This document shows positions 1 through 13,090 of a DNA stretch of 64,000 nucleotides, one piece after another. Numbering within the stretch: the first letter of the stretch is position 1; the number at the start of each line of letters is the position of its first letter. A program made the position numbers and the translations under genes. Below the pieces are notes generated by a model. That model made no database searches and had not been told where the DNA came from. It saw only the letters and a program-made list of their open reading frames with translations. Source of the stretch: Gibbula magus (lineage: Eukaryota; Mollusca; Gastropoda; Trochida; Trochidae); contig OW388294.1 of assembly GCA_936450465.1 (NCBI GenBank), forward strand, positions 992,001 to 1,056,000. The letters are read 5' to 3'.

Positions 1-33
1 AGGCAAGTATTATATACATTCACTTCCAATGTG

Positions 34-397
34 TTAAAGGGGCAGTAGCACGTATTTTCGCTTAAATAAGTTGATGAAATGTATTTGAAAAATAACGTCA
101 CTAATAGTAAAATACCCTTCTCTCTTAAAAAAATCAAGTTAAAAAATGAGTGTACATGGTTCCGTAAAGCCATGGGAATCGTTTATGTCCTTTGAAATAA
201 TAAAATGTGTTCACAATAAAATGGCCGCAATGCAATTTTTGCATTATACGCAACACCATTATTACAAATACGGATAATTGGTTTGGGTAATAACATGTTT
301 TCCCCTCTAAAGTCTATATAAATGACATGAACTATCATTACAAATGGGAAATTTGAAAAAATAAAATTTGAAAAAAAACGTGCTACTGCCCCTTTAA
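34..397 (+). mobile_element. TTAA-flanked MITE, copy 1
   Basis: This is a 356-bp non-autonomous DNA transposon at 38-393, bounded by TTAA at 34-37 and 394-397. The terminal inverted repeats read aggggcagtagcacgt at the left, and their complement closes the right end. Homologous copies lie at 24754-25115 (inverted) and 45411-45772. TTAA target duplications are typical of piggyBac-type transposases, so the family may be mobilised by one, but no transposase is visible here. Short reading frames inside it are not genes. Confidence 0.8.
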
Positions 398-1739
398 TGT
401 CACTGCCAGAGGTTAATTCAGCAATAACAGAGATCACTTGGACATCCAAGATCTGATCATGGGGATCGAAATACTGGTGTTCACTGATCACTGATATCAT
501 AACTCTACCGTAGATGTTACCTAGTGGCGGTTACTTTCAACTCGTTTATCCAGCCATGCACACGGGCAACTTGAAATGGCATTCGAACACACGGAATATG
601 CTGGATTTCGTGAAATCTGCTATAAACAGTTTACAGAGGCACTTTCAGAAAATTGAACGCTCATACATAACATTACTATACATCACTATACACTACTTAA
701 ACCAAATCACATGTGTATGCTCATATACCTATCAACATTCATTTCTCACAAAAATGTAAAACCACCTAAAAAGGACATCAGCCCAGCCCATTTGCCCGTC
801 GTAGTGACGAAGTTTAAAATCCGTAATTCGGTGGTTTGCTTCAACACAAGGTCAAATATATTTACAAAGATTAATTTTTTTTATAGCCAGCGTCTTTTCC
901 CTTGATCTTTCGGACTGTATATTATCTCATTTTCATATCGAACTTAATAGGATAGGCACTTGAATTTAAGAAACTTCGAATAATACATAGTATATGAACA
1001 TATGAACAGAAATTGTTACAATAATAGCAAAGGAATGTTCATCTTGTCCATTCAAATGCACAAAACATCACATACTAAATGCTGTATGGGGTCACATTCT
1101 CTATACATGAGTCGAGTGCAATATAAATGTATGTGATTATTTTGTGGGGATTTGGTTGATTCTCTTGAATTATAAATGTTGTCTCACCATATATTTATCA
1201 ACGTTCTCGAATACTACGGTGTTTAGGAGTATACATTCCTCTCGGTGTTGGCTGTCTGTTTGTCTGTCTGACATGGTAAGTGGTCCAATTAGTCACGGAG
1301 ACAGGAGCGGGGTGGTGGTTGTGGTAGTCGGGGAATCAGTAGCTTTGTTCCGATGGTTACGGGCATTAGTTTCAGAGTCTATGGATAAGGTCCTAGTTTC
1401 GTGTTTAGCTATATACATAAACACAACAAAGGAAGGAAGGAACTCGAAAGCTGCTTTTACGAATTTGCAGTATCGTGCTCAGGGTTGCTTGAATCGATGT
1501 ATTTTTTACTCTGTAAGAGGCAAGATCCCTATCTAACTAAGTAATTATTAGTTTATTCACTACATGTTTTGAAACTTATTTACCGATTGATTATATGTAG
1601 GAGAGGTTGATTATATTTGGAAGAGATTGATTATATTTGGGACAGACAAGCACAAATAAACTGTACCAATAATCAAGTGAAGCATTACGAGTGTTGACAC
1701 ACATTTTCTATGCATTTCTATGCAAACGATGATACGCTT
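398..1739. other. left flank without a recognised gene
   Basis: Nothing here resembles a known gene. The longest open frame (1144-1536, plus) owes its length partly to a GTGGTGGTTGTGGTAGT tract and has no recognisable domain. The last 100 bases resemble 28330-28395, so the duplicated array probably starts a little before 1740. Confidence 0.5.
1587..1646. repeat. 20-bp minisatellite, three copies
   Basis: Three head-to-tail copies of a unit beginning ttgattatat, with a few substitutions between copies. Confidence 0.75.
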
Positions 1740-4254
1740 ATGACTAGCTTTCTGGACGATTTTCAACTATAACCAAATCGTGCTGATGAGCAGGGTCTGA
1801 CTGTATTATACTAGATGGATGGATAATCAAAACTATACACTCCAGATTGTACAATAAGTTATACGTATGTTGACGAGAAAGAGACAATTTGATGGCTACT
1901 ATAATAATTTGATGAGATATTTGCACCAGATATAGTGACCTCAAATCTACAACGATGAAATATTATCATATTGCAAGAAAGAGCAATAACCTATGCCATC
2001 AGGGATTTTTAAAAGGGACATTGGAGTATTTTCATGATGAAATAAGCAAGCCATGTGTGCACTCCTGATCATATGACTGAACGGTTATCAGAATGATCTG
2101 ACCATATGACAGAATACAATGCACGGTTTATATATTGGATTGCAAACATCTAACCTTGTATAAAAAATGTCGAGTTTCAAAGCCTTGTAGTGTACCAACG
2201 TGAACACGATCATACTGTTAACATGCAAGTAGCGTCACAAAAGGTTATGCCAATCCCGTTAATCTCCAATATGCATTGTATACTATCACTGTATGAGGAC
2301 AGTGCTTACCCTTTACATACTGTGTTCAGGTAATATAGATTACTGTTGGAGATATATGGAAATAGTCTAATATTTCACTTTTTCGTAAACATGATGAAGC
2401 GATAGGGATCACTTCACAGATCAGAAATAGGTGAGGATAGAGAGAAGACAGGTTGTATACAATAAGGGAGTCTGACTAATAAATGCAATAACTATGTTTG
2501 TTATTATTAGTGTGCACCTTTAACATTTACATATATATCTATATGACTATCTCAATTTCCGAGGGAGCTACTCATAATGACAAGCACATTTAATAAACAT
2601 TAGGCCTCATTTTAGCTGAACAGAATCTGTGTAAATCTAATATATATGTTGTATAACATAGATCAGGCCACTGCAATGTAGAATTCATCACGTATGATAT
2701 AGAAATGATATCCCTACTCATTACTTCCAGGACAAGGCCTCCTAGTAGATTTTGTGAAACTGAACAGAAGGTAGCATAGATAACTTGGCATTTACAGCTG
2801 ATTTGTACAACATAGAGAAGGGTACTACACTGTCATATCGTTCACACATCAAATAGAAAGGATATCCCTTCTCATTACTTCTAAGACAATACACACAAGG
2901 GTTCCTATAATTAGGATCTATAACTGGACCACAGTGTTACACACGATCCCCTGACATCTGTCTAACTCTACCCTTCCTTCATTACAAACCTTGGTGTTTA
3001 CTGGAGGTAAAGGTTATCAACCAGTAAGTTCGAGAGGTTCCCCATCAAATATCAGGGCCAGGAAGCAACGGCCAGGGTAGGTAACAAACTGAGGTCAGTA
3101 GAGCAAAGGGGGAATGCAGAGTAGTGAGTAGAAAATTAACAAAATAACAATTCAAAATCATAATTAGACTTTTGTTTCTTTTAAACATACCATTTCGTCA
3201 ATATGAAATCAAGTTGATCTACAAAAGCAAGTAAATTGATCAGAATGGCGTCATAGAAAGAATACTTAAAGATTAAACATCATTTCTTCATCATGTGTCT
3301 TGGTGAACTTGAGTACGAGAATAATGTATGAACGTATGTTCTGTTTTACTGAATTGTTGAAATATATTGAAAAGAATAAAACGTTTGTCTCAATGAGTAA
3401 CATCTATCATGTATAAATAGGTGTAAATAACAACTTTAGAAAGTTATAAACATGAAGAACAACCACATTTATGGATAGTCAAATTCTTTCTATTTTGTCA
3501 AGTGTAAGCATGATACTCACTTTAAAAACAGGATAAGGAGTAAACTTGTTAACACTCGGTATAGTTAAGCCGATGTAATTACTGGATAATGTAATTACTG
3601 GGTGATGTAACGAAGCATAAGGAATGTCTATACATCATTTTATTTAATACTGGCATGTAAAGGCGACATCTTAAGTTCATTCACTAAATCATTTACTGTG
3701 TTGATAATTATAAGATGTTACTCCCCGAAAGGGTTGTATTTCCAAGTGAACAATGAACATATGAAACTTTATAAAGTAGACTGCAGAAAGTTATACTTTG
3801 TACAATATAGTATGCAGTATATTGATAGTTTGAATAGTATGTTAATAGTTTGTACAATATATTAATAATTAGTACAGTGGAGTATGCAGTATAGTAATAA
3901 TTCGTAGGCAGGTGAAGTACCAGTTACAGCGCTGCCTTATACCAATGATATTCTGTACTGCAGTTTCACCTTAACGCAAGGCAGTTTCAAAATGCTAGGT
4001 GTGAATGTTTGTCAGTTTGAACTTTGCTTCAAGTACCAATCAAATACATTATTTGTAAGTTGTTATCTGCATCACAACATGATGAATGATATTGCAACAA
4101 GACCCCTCGCTGCAGATTGTCACTTCAAAGTGAAAGAGGAAGAAAATAAAGGTCATGGGAACCAATTGGAAAGGAAACAAATGTCAACAGAAACATGATC
4201 CAGTTTTATATTCTTCTCAAACATAAAAATTGTGAACTTGATACAACACTGTCA

Positions 4255-4530
4255 ATGTTGTGCTGACAAGTTTAACATGCGGGTTCCGGTGCTGAAAAGT
4301 ATAGTGCTTTAATTTGAGCAGGACAATATTGTCAATGTCACCAAAATGAACTCTGCCGCGTATCTTCCCTTGAAAAAGTTTGGAGTTAAAATATGAAGAT
4401 GACGTGCAGGTTCATACACTGCAAAAACAGTTTGACTGTAGGTTTGTGAGTAATTTTTTTAAATATCCTTCCGACAAGCTTAACATGCATGTTCCCATGC
4501 TGACAACAGCTTCGATGAGACTTTGAACGT
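4255..4530. repeat. degenerate pearl-core-like fragment
   Basis: Two stretches near 4262 and 4470 read like the core repeat of the pearl element at 13091-14206: a gctgacaag-type start, a tttaacatg stretch and a gtcaatgtcacc stretch. The match is weak and the ends are undefined. A similar trace lies at 35080-35290. Confidence 0.3.
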
Positions 4531-4977
4531 CAAGTACAGGTCACCATAATCGACTGCTGAATACTAATTCCCTTACTGATAAAAACCTGTTTATATTGAG
4601 TACACAATGATCATCAACGTACAAAACATTTAAATTGTAAAAATATGTCATTTCCTTTAAAGAGATTTGATATATTAAACTCGACAATACCTTGGTTTTT
4701 ATGTGTACTTGTTTATCCCCCAGGTGTGACCTCCATAGTTAGTTGTGTAAGGTGTGTAAATTATGGTTTTGAACAGATCTTAACGCACAGAAAGGTGTGT
4801 AAATTATGTGTAGAATGGCGTTTTCTAAGAAGCAGTGAACATAAAGTATAAGATTGATTATCAGGATATTCAACTTGTGTTTTAACTGTCAGCAAGTGAC
4901 AGTCAGGGAATACATGTAGATATGAGAAAAGTTCATCTATCCCTGCATATGAGAAAAGGGAACTGATATTGGGGATT

Positions 4978-5165
4978 GATAACCGAGTTATGGTTGGTTT
5001 GCACCTTGATCAAAATCTGGTTGACATGATACTACCCATTGTATAGCTCAAACACTTTTTGGTGAAAATAGCATACTATTTAAAAATCGAGTTATGGTTG
5101 GTTTGCATCTTGATCCAAATCTGGTTGACATGATACAACACCGTTTGGTGAAAATTGTATCGTTT
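4978..5165. repeat. direct repeat of about 105 bp, two copies
   Basis: The segment starting near 4981 (cgagttatggttggtttgca) recurs at about 5085, with the same following sequence and a few changes. A second, shorter duplication follows: 5165-5195 resembles 5225-5260. No gene is recognisable. Confidence 0.7.
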
Positions 5166-8052
5166 AAGAAACATGTTCCAGACAAAAAGACTTTCTAACA
5201 GACTATTTGTTGGTGAGTTGTTTGAGAAATATGTCCCGGACAATATGACTTTCTACAGAAACTTCAGATTAAATTGTGTTTCAATATACAGGATTATCTT
5301 AAGGTCAGTAGAGGAAATCGGAAATGAACAGATTTAAATAAGAAGAATTTAATCAGTGCTGAGTTCACCTAAGCATATCACATGTATCTTAGTGCAAATA
5401 TCATGTAAATAGACGTGCATTGTAACGTCAATAAAATCACATCACATACAATGGAACTTTATCATCAAATATCCATGAGTAAAAGGACACGTATCCAGTG
5501 ATCGTCACGGCAGTGGTGCATGTTTATTAAATGAGGCAAAATGATAAATACAGAAAGGGTCAAATTTTGACTAATTAACATTGAATGTGTATAACAGGAA
5601 ATATACGATTAACCCAGTTGGTCACTTACTGAATATTTCATGGAAGAAAATTAAAACTGTAGTTTTGAAAGAGCTGACTAAACTGTAACTGTGTACCATG
5701 AGATATCAAATCAGATTTTGTTATGGAATACTCAACTGTCTTTTTTATAATGCAAAAAATGCAAAATGATCGCTCTTGTTTTCGCGTTGATACAATGCTT
5801 CAAAAACGTGTCAAATGACATGAAAGTTGCACTAAAGTAAACGTAGAAATTAGCTGTAGAAGCCATTGTCCCTCTCTAACCCCTCCCACTATTCTAACAC
5901 AGACCTACAGCAAAGATATGTTCAAACCATTACTGTCTGCGAACTCGTTTGACACCTTGTAGTTAATTTACCTTGACATTTCACGTGGTTGGCGCTTTGC
6001 TTCATATTTGTTGATAGACCAATCCGTTGAGTTCATAGATAATTGCCAATTGAAAACTGTGCACATCGTTTTGAAATAACCTTAACTTTAATCTAGGTTC
6101 GAAGAAGGATATGTATTACCCATAAACCTACTGGTTCACTCATGCATAAGTCCAATGAAAATGGATCTGCCACTCAAAAATGGACTCGATGATCTCCAGT
6201 TTAAAACTTCCTCTTGACTTTACGTCTTTGTATTTGCTTGTTTGAAGTAAACAGTCAGACAGCCTTTGATTAAAGCTGAATAAGACTTACAACTGCATAA
6301 CTTAAAAACATGAATAATAAATATAAAACATAGATGCTTAATAAGACCATTCAGAGAACAAAGTTAAAAGTGAACAATGAACGTTATCAACTTATCCTGA
6401 GTCTATATCCCCTGAGCCATTATATTATTAGCGGTCGTCTGACAACCTTTCGTCTAAAGATTACTAAGAATTACAGAACTCAAAAGCATGAATGATAAAT
6501 ATGAAATGTACATGCTTAAGACCATTCAGAGAACAAAGGTTGTTCACCAATGCTTTCAGATAGAACATGTCACTTAGTACTGCAAGTTGATGTTGATGAA
6601 CCTACTCATTGAAACCTATTATTTAGGGCTGGTCTAAATAAGCAACATTTGCTTTGCAAGTGTAATTTTGAATCCTATATCGAGGTTTAGTCTCATCTAT
6701 GATAGATTTTTTCACCCTTCTTTCATCCATTTATATAAAAACAATTTCCATAATCATAAAATTCAGAAAGAAAGAAACCAAGGAGCCAATAATGCTGAAA
6801 GTAGGAGCTTGATGGGAAGAAGAAAGGATGTTTATTACACCAACGAAGCGAATCTTTGAAATTGATAGTCTATAAAATTTCGCTTAACATTGTTTCATGA
6901 ATTTCTATTCTCCAGTGCGTCTTGAAATGGTCATAAACTTAAAAAGGGTTTTGCTGAAATGTGGTCTCCAAAAAAGACCATATTATTATAAATACATAAA
7001 AACAGAAACGTAAATGACGAGAAGTGTTATTATGAATTTGATGAACAATATCTTTCATAAGGCTAAGACATAGTTATGCCGTCTAGATGATTATATAAAA
7101 TTCACGGGACCAAGAAGTGTGAATCATTTGAACTGGTAGTTTGTCATTGCCATAAAACAAAACGCTCACAGTGAAAGTTGTGCTTTGTCTTACGTTCAAT
7201 TACTCAGCAGACCATAACATCTCTTCATTTGTAAAGGCTCACTTTTCAGCAATAAAATAAAACATATAGCTTATACCTGAAACATTCCTTGTCTCTTAAA
7301 GATAGATATGTGCACCACAAACTACCGTGAGTGCTCGAGGCTGCACGCTCACCACTATCCACTACTCAAACCTTCCAGGACATTTTGCAGCACTGAGTCT
7401 CAATCTCCTGTCTGTAGGATTGGCGCTTGAATAAATCATTCCATTTTAGAGTGAAAACAGCACCAAAAGGACAATATTGGATGTACGATCAACATTTATA
7501 AAAAAAGATGTCCATCAAACACATGATATATCTACCTTAAGAAGCTTACTGAATTCTATATATTTACATAGGATTAAAATCAACACAATTTCTCAATGCA
7601 AATGTCTGCCGAATACTTAACAATTATGTCAATATGGTAAATGTAAATACGATTTATACAATGTATATTATTATGTTTAATTGAATTTAAGAATCTTCAT
7701 TAATATTCAAAATGCGATGATAATTATTATCATAATTAACTTGTTTCCATGTCTGGGGTTCAATGAACACTATATTCATATACCAATTGCTCACATATAT
7801 ACAATTTAGCATAATAATTGCCTTTTCTAAATCAAAGCCAAAATGATTGAATATATGCAAACGAAAATATCATGATTAGTTTAAAATTGACTTTAGAAGT
7901 TCTGGAAACCCTAATAACTAGCTTTTATCTTCGTATCGCAACAGTTTAGGCACCATAAATTTCATTAACAATATCGACAGAATAAATTTTATAAGTGTTA
8001 AGTTCCAGCTTCTAATCTGTCTAAAACAACCGAACACAAAGTTTACGTCCAT

Positions 8053-8230
8053 GGCCTTCCCCACATTGATTGTGTTTACCTTAACTTAACTGCTTATGTT
8101 TTTTTTAGCAAAGAACTCGAATAACGTGAATTCCAGCAATCAACTCCTGAAATACTCGAGGGAAGGCGACTAGTCACTGAATTTGCAGGTGTTACAGGTG
8201 TTACAGGTGTTACAGGTGTTACTGTATATA
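8053..8230 (+). pseudogene. exon-like module N, copy 1 (decayed)
   Basis: This homologue of the membrane-anchor exon modules at 54461 and 62635 keeps a pyrimidine-rich stretch ending in AG at 8108, like a 3' splice site. The ATG found in the other subfamily reads ATT here, and stops interrupt the frame. It is a decayed or non-coding copy. Confidence 0.4.
8187..8222. repeat. 9-bp minisatellite, four copies
   Basis: Four perfect copies of aggtgttac inside module N. Other copies of the module have a single unit, so this is a local expansion. Confidence 0.85.
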
Positions 8231-8879
8231 TGGAGAAGCCTCATCGACGAGATGTCTTCTGCAGAAAACGTTCATATTTCAGGAGGATGTCAGAAAGACA
8301 CCAAGCAGAATGTTGCTATTCTCATATAATCACAATTAATTGTTCATAAGAGGAAAGTAATCGCCAATCTTGCTACTTTCTATTTTTATTAACTTTGAAT
8401 GTTTATAATCTAAATGCAAGCATACAATTTCTTAGCACAGTTAGAAATATATAATTGCAACTTATAAATGTGGAATTAACAATATCAAACATCAGTATGG
8501 CTAATCTCAACCAGGCGCCCTCTGACATCAAATATATCCGCATGAGTTGATGAAAGTTAGAAATACACGAGGTTTGACGTCATTGCATTGTGAGTTGCTT
8601 AACGATGCCATGACAATGTGCTTTGTCTGACATACGTTATATATCCTCTGGACGCTGTATGGATGGTAATATTTAAGATAGAAGAAGCAACAAACTTTCT
8701 TCTTTACAATAAATATACTCACCAATGAGAATACACTACATCCAACTGGAACCACAATGCGAGGAGTATGGCGATATGTATTTTCCGAACTCCTTAAGAC
8801 TCGTAAGTGTAGAGATATGTACTTTTACAACATCTCAATATTGTATGTGAGATACCAGAAGAGCTATAAACCATACCAG

Positions 8880-9056
8880 TGTAAAGTCAGCACCAGCACT
8901 ATGCGAGCTCACTCTCTTCCTTACAGTCCGTCCTCCTATTCAGTAAAGATACTCATCCAGTCAGCCTCGGATTGGGACAAAAAGAGGGAATTCCCATCCA
9001 AGTCACATTTCATTCATTTACAGTATGAAGAATAAAGTGTAGTTAATATTGATATA
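8880..9056 (+). pseudogene. exon-like module Q, copy 1
   Basis: A conserved run ending ctctcttccttacag makes a strong 3' splice-site match, ending at about 8930. The downstream frame resembles the longer open frame at 51971-52122, sharing peptide FSSKSHLFHLQYEE-like residues, but it has a stop after the YEE position and a shift upstream. Similar acceptor-plus-frame modules lie at 44130, 51918, 55670 and 63800. Confidence 0.35.
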
Positions 9057-10787
9057 TCCTGAGTGGTTGTGCACGTTTGGTCATACTTCCGTATTTATAG
9101 CGAAGAACAAGACTAATTGTAGAATATAGGAGGATCAATATTGCTGCTTATGCTGAAGGCTTCAGCGTAACACTTTAGTTTGTGACTTTTTAGCTTCCGT
9201 CATTGAAAAACTGTTACCAAAGCGCAATTTTTTCCAGCATTATCGTATCCGTGATCTCTGAGATAAGTTTGTGAAGAACATGTCAACACTTTTAAAGTTA
9301 TTGGACACATTTTGTCATATCTAGTGTATGAGTTGTATAAATATCTTGACTAAAAAAAATTACATTTTAGATTCCGACATCAGTGATTATTCATCTCATA
9401 TGTTGATTGGTCCTCATGTCCAAATCGTTAACTTGAAATGAACTACCCAAACACATTCATAATACTTTTCTGATGTCGCCAAATTTAGATTTAGACCAAA
9501 CAATCTTGCCTTTACAAGCTCTGACAAAAAGTATTGTATTCCATTTGTATTCAATGGATTAAATTTAAACGTTTAAGAGTTACTATCACGAAAACTACTT
9601 TATGACCCCTGATAATATTCATAATAAAATCTATAATATTGTTCTTATCATTGTTTTGGTGTATTTGTCATTAGCAAACTAGCAATATTACATTACATAT
9701 GTATAAACTATATCAAGGGATAGAATTCTAGTGTTAAGTGTTGCATAACCTATAAAATAGTTACTCAACTTTGAATGACATATAAATATAGAATTAGCTT
9801 TAGTTGCGGGATCCGCTTAAACACTCTAAGATAATAGATTACAACTATTAAACACACAGCAGTATGGCATTAAATATTGATGCACTATTTCAAGGAATGG
9901 ACTTCTAGTGCTATAACATTGGAAACAAATAAAACATTCGCTTTAGACGTTGTATGTCCTAGCCTATATGCACTTGTCTGAACATACGGTTATGTCAAGT
10001 TGAAAATTGTTTACATACCTTGGATGAGAAAATCTGTTCAATGCATTATCTATTTAACAATCAGGAGGGTAAACTTTTCAATTACATCGTCGTTAACGAA
10101 TTGGTGCTATAATCAGTTATCAATCGAATGACAATTTATATGCATTGTCACGATATTAATTTTTTTCTATGACATCACAAAAAACATCAAAAATAGTATT
10201 ATAACAATCATAAAAATGTAACGGATACAAAACATGTACAATTCAATTCCATGCATGGTTAATTGTCGTTATGTCTAAATATTACTGTACATAAGTTTCA
10301 TAATTATTCATTTGGCATAGCATAATTTAACACTGTAAAATAGTATTATTTAAAACTATGACAGCCTTCATTCAATTACATCAAGAGACTTACCCATAAT
10401 AATGCCATATGAAATATAAACATTATCTGTCAGACAATCCCAAGGCTAAAAATTACATCGTTCATCACAAACTAGTGTTTTACAATTTATATTTATTGTT
10501 CAGAGATTAACTTTGTTTAAGTGACATCGCATCCAACAAGAAAAACAAGAGAATTAGTGAGCACAGCTCACTCATGATACCCCCGCTTTTAACATTAGTC
10601 AAAGAGAAATGTTTGAAAATAGCAAAAGGGCATCAATGTTTAAACTTTTGTATGAACAGACCATTATATATAAGTATTATAAAGCAGAGTAAGTATTACA
10701 CTTGTAAGCATGTTTTAGAAGTAAAAGTCGAAAAAAAATTTAAAATGGCATTAAATATGCAAATGAGGGTATGAAACATACAAATAA

Positions 10788-11851
10788 GCAAATGAGGGTA
10801 TGAAACATACAAAAGGCAGATGTACACATCGTGGTGATTGTACATATCAAGTTTCGTAACATTTGAACAACTGGTTTCAGAGTTATGAGTGGAACAAAAA
10901 CTGTGAATGGTAAAGTCGAAAACGGAGAAAATTTGCATAAATTATGCAAATGAGGGTATGAAACATACAAAAGGCAGATGTACACATCGTGGTGATTATA
11001 TGTATCAAGTTACAAGACATTTGAACAATTAGTATTTGAGTTATGAGTGGAACAAAAACTGCGAATGGCAAAGTCGAAAACGGAGAAAATTTGCATAAAT
11101 TATGCAAATGAGGGTATGAAACTTACAAAAGGCAGATGTACACATCGTGGTGATTATATGTATCAAGTTACAAGACATTTGAACAATTAGTATTTGAGTT
11201 ATGAGTGGAACAAAAACTGCGAATGGCAAAGTCGAAAACGGAGAAAATTTGCATAAATTATGCAAATGAGGGTATGAAACTTACAAAAGGCAGATGTACA
11301 CATCGTGGTGATTATATGTATCAAGTTACAAGACATTTGAACGATTAGTATTTGAGTTATGAGTGGAACAAAAACTGTGAATGGCAAAGTCGAAAACGGA
11401 GAAAATTTGCATAAATTAGGTAAATGAGGGTATGAAACATACAAAAGGCAGATGTACACATCGTGGTGATTATATGTATCAAGTTACAAGACATTTGAAG
11501 AATTAGTATTTGAGTTATGAGTGGAACAAAAACTGTGAATGGCAAAGTCGAAAACGGAGAAAATTTGCATAAATTATGCAAATGAGGGTATGAAACTTAC
11601 AAAAGGCAGATGTTCACATCGTGGTGATTATATGTATCAAGTTACAAGACATTTGAACAATTAGTATTTGAGTTATGAGTGGAACAAAAACTGTGATTGG
11701 CAAAGTCGAAAAACGGAGAAAATTTGCATAAATTATGCAAATGAGGGTATGAAACATACAAAAGGCAGATGTATACATCATGGTGATTGTACATATCAAG
11801 TTTCGTAAAATTTGAGCAACTGGTTTCAGAATTATAAGCGGAACAAAAACC
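10788..11851. repeat. 158-bp tandem repeat core of pearl element 1
   Basis: Units start gcaaatgagggtatgaaac at 10788, 10946, 11104, 11262, 11420, 11578 and 11737. One unit starts gtaaatgag instead, and one has an extra base. A truncated start lies at 10759. Confidence 0.9.
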
Positions 11852-11880
11852 GGACGGACGGACGGACGGACGGACGGACG
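11852..11880. repeat. (CGGA)n microsatellite
   Basis: About seven CGGA units lie between the core array and the 3' hairpin, the position where pearl elements carry an ACGG-type microsatellite. Confidence 0.9.
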
Positions 11881-12907
11881 TGCTGACCGCTTATATACCC
11901 CCGACTTCTTCGTAGCGGGGGTATAATAAATATTATAACAATAGTTAACGCCTTATGAACACAAAGCATGTTCAATTCAACTCCATGCATGGTTACTTGT
12001 ATTTAAATCGTTTTAATTCATTTCATTTTCAATCCCTCAAATCAATACACTACGGCTATAGCTGATTGCACCCTGGTTTGTGGGTCCTCTGATCTCTTAA
12101 ATCAATTATCTTCAAAGGAAACATCTGGCATAAAAGTAAACAGTAAGGAGAATGCAGTGTGATAAAATGTCTCCATACCAAGACGTTTTTGTCAATTTTC
12201 AAATTGTACGTTATATTGTGCTGTGCTTTCTTTGATTCTTATGCACATGAACAATGCACACAGAACAGTTGCAGAATAAGTGTCAATGGATCAATTAAAT
12301 ATTTTAGCATAAATGTCAGAGTAAATACAAAATGATATGTGTGAAATTTCCCCTGCAAAAATGGACAATTTATTTCGAATGACTATTTAACTGAAGACTT
12401 AAATCAACTATATCTTGCTATTGATTTTGCATCTACATTTAGCATCGCAAATCATTTGTGTTTACAAAGTGGTTACAAAGTGGTTAAATTACACTTATAA
12501 AAAATAACCACATTGTGAAAATGGGTAACCATATACCAGTTGAATGAAATCTGGAAGTTGCCAATCTGCCGGAATTTCTTTGTTACTTTCACCTGCTATA
12601 ACAATATGACTATAGAAACAATACGTGTGAATATAACCCTTGCTTGTACATTATAAGACACTGTTATCCAAGTAAGATAATCTGTTGATGAGTATTAAAA
12701 CATTCACATCATCCCTACCAACCTTTAACCATATCAAATACATTATATCAAAAAACCTCGTTCAACACTTCTAACATGTGCCATGAACTATACCTACCAC
12801 AATCGCCAAATATTTCAATATTACTGCACCTAATGATAACCTACTCCTTATAATGTTTACTGCAGTGACATCTTTCTCTTAACACATCGTCCTCATCAAC
12901 AGAATTA

Positions 12908-12918
12908 GTGCTCGACTC
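12908..12918. repeat. target-site duplication, left copy
   Basis: The sequence gtgctcgactc is repeated exactly at 19780-19790. It brackets the LINE insertion, and the empty-site sequence near 30172 reads continuously through this point. Confidence 0.85.
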
Positions 12919-13090
12919 ATAGTGAGTGAGTGAGTTATTGTTTAACGCCGCTTCGGCAGTATTGCAGCCATTAGCGGCGAGATATTAAATTTATTTGCCT
13001 AATTTAAAAAAGAAAATTGCAATTGAAAAACAGAACACGACACGAAGGCCGTAAAAACATCAGCGTATTATCACAAGTTGAACAAGTAGT

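Larger units (their letters stand above)
10550..11925 (+). mobile_element. pearl/Helentron-like non-autonomous element 1
   Basis: The architecture matches pearl elements of bivalves and DINE-type Helentron derivatives. A 5' end carries gatacccccgct near 10576, then comes a core of seven tandem 158-bp units, a (CGGA)n tract, and a 3' hairpin at 11894-11925 with arms tatacccccg and cgggggtata. No transposase is encoded. The overlapping short frames spaced every 158 bp on the minus strand are repeat artefacts. It interrupts a stretch of unit 1 that is continuous in other units. The left boundary is approximate. Confidence 0.75.

Noticed and set aside
1144..1536. 130-codon plus-strand frame
   Set aside because: It contains a valine run from a GTGGTGGTTGTGG tract, has no domain, and is of a length expected by chance.
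10696..11799. Series of 60-86-codon minus-strand frames
   Set aside because: They repeat every 158 bp and follow the tandem core of the pearl-like element.
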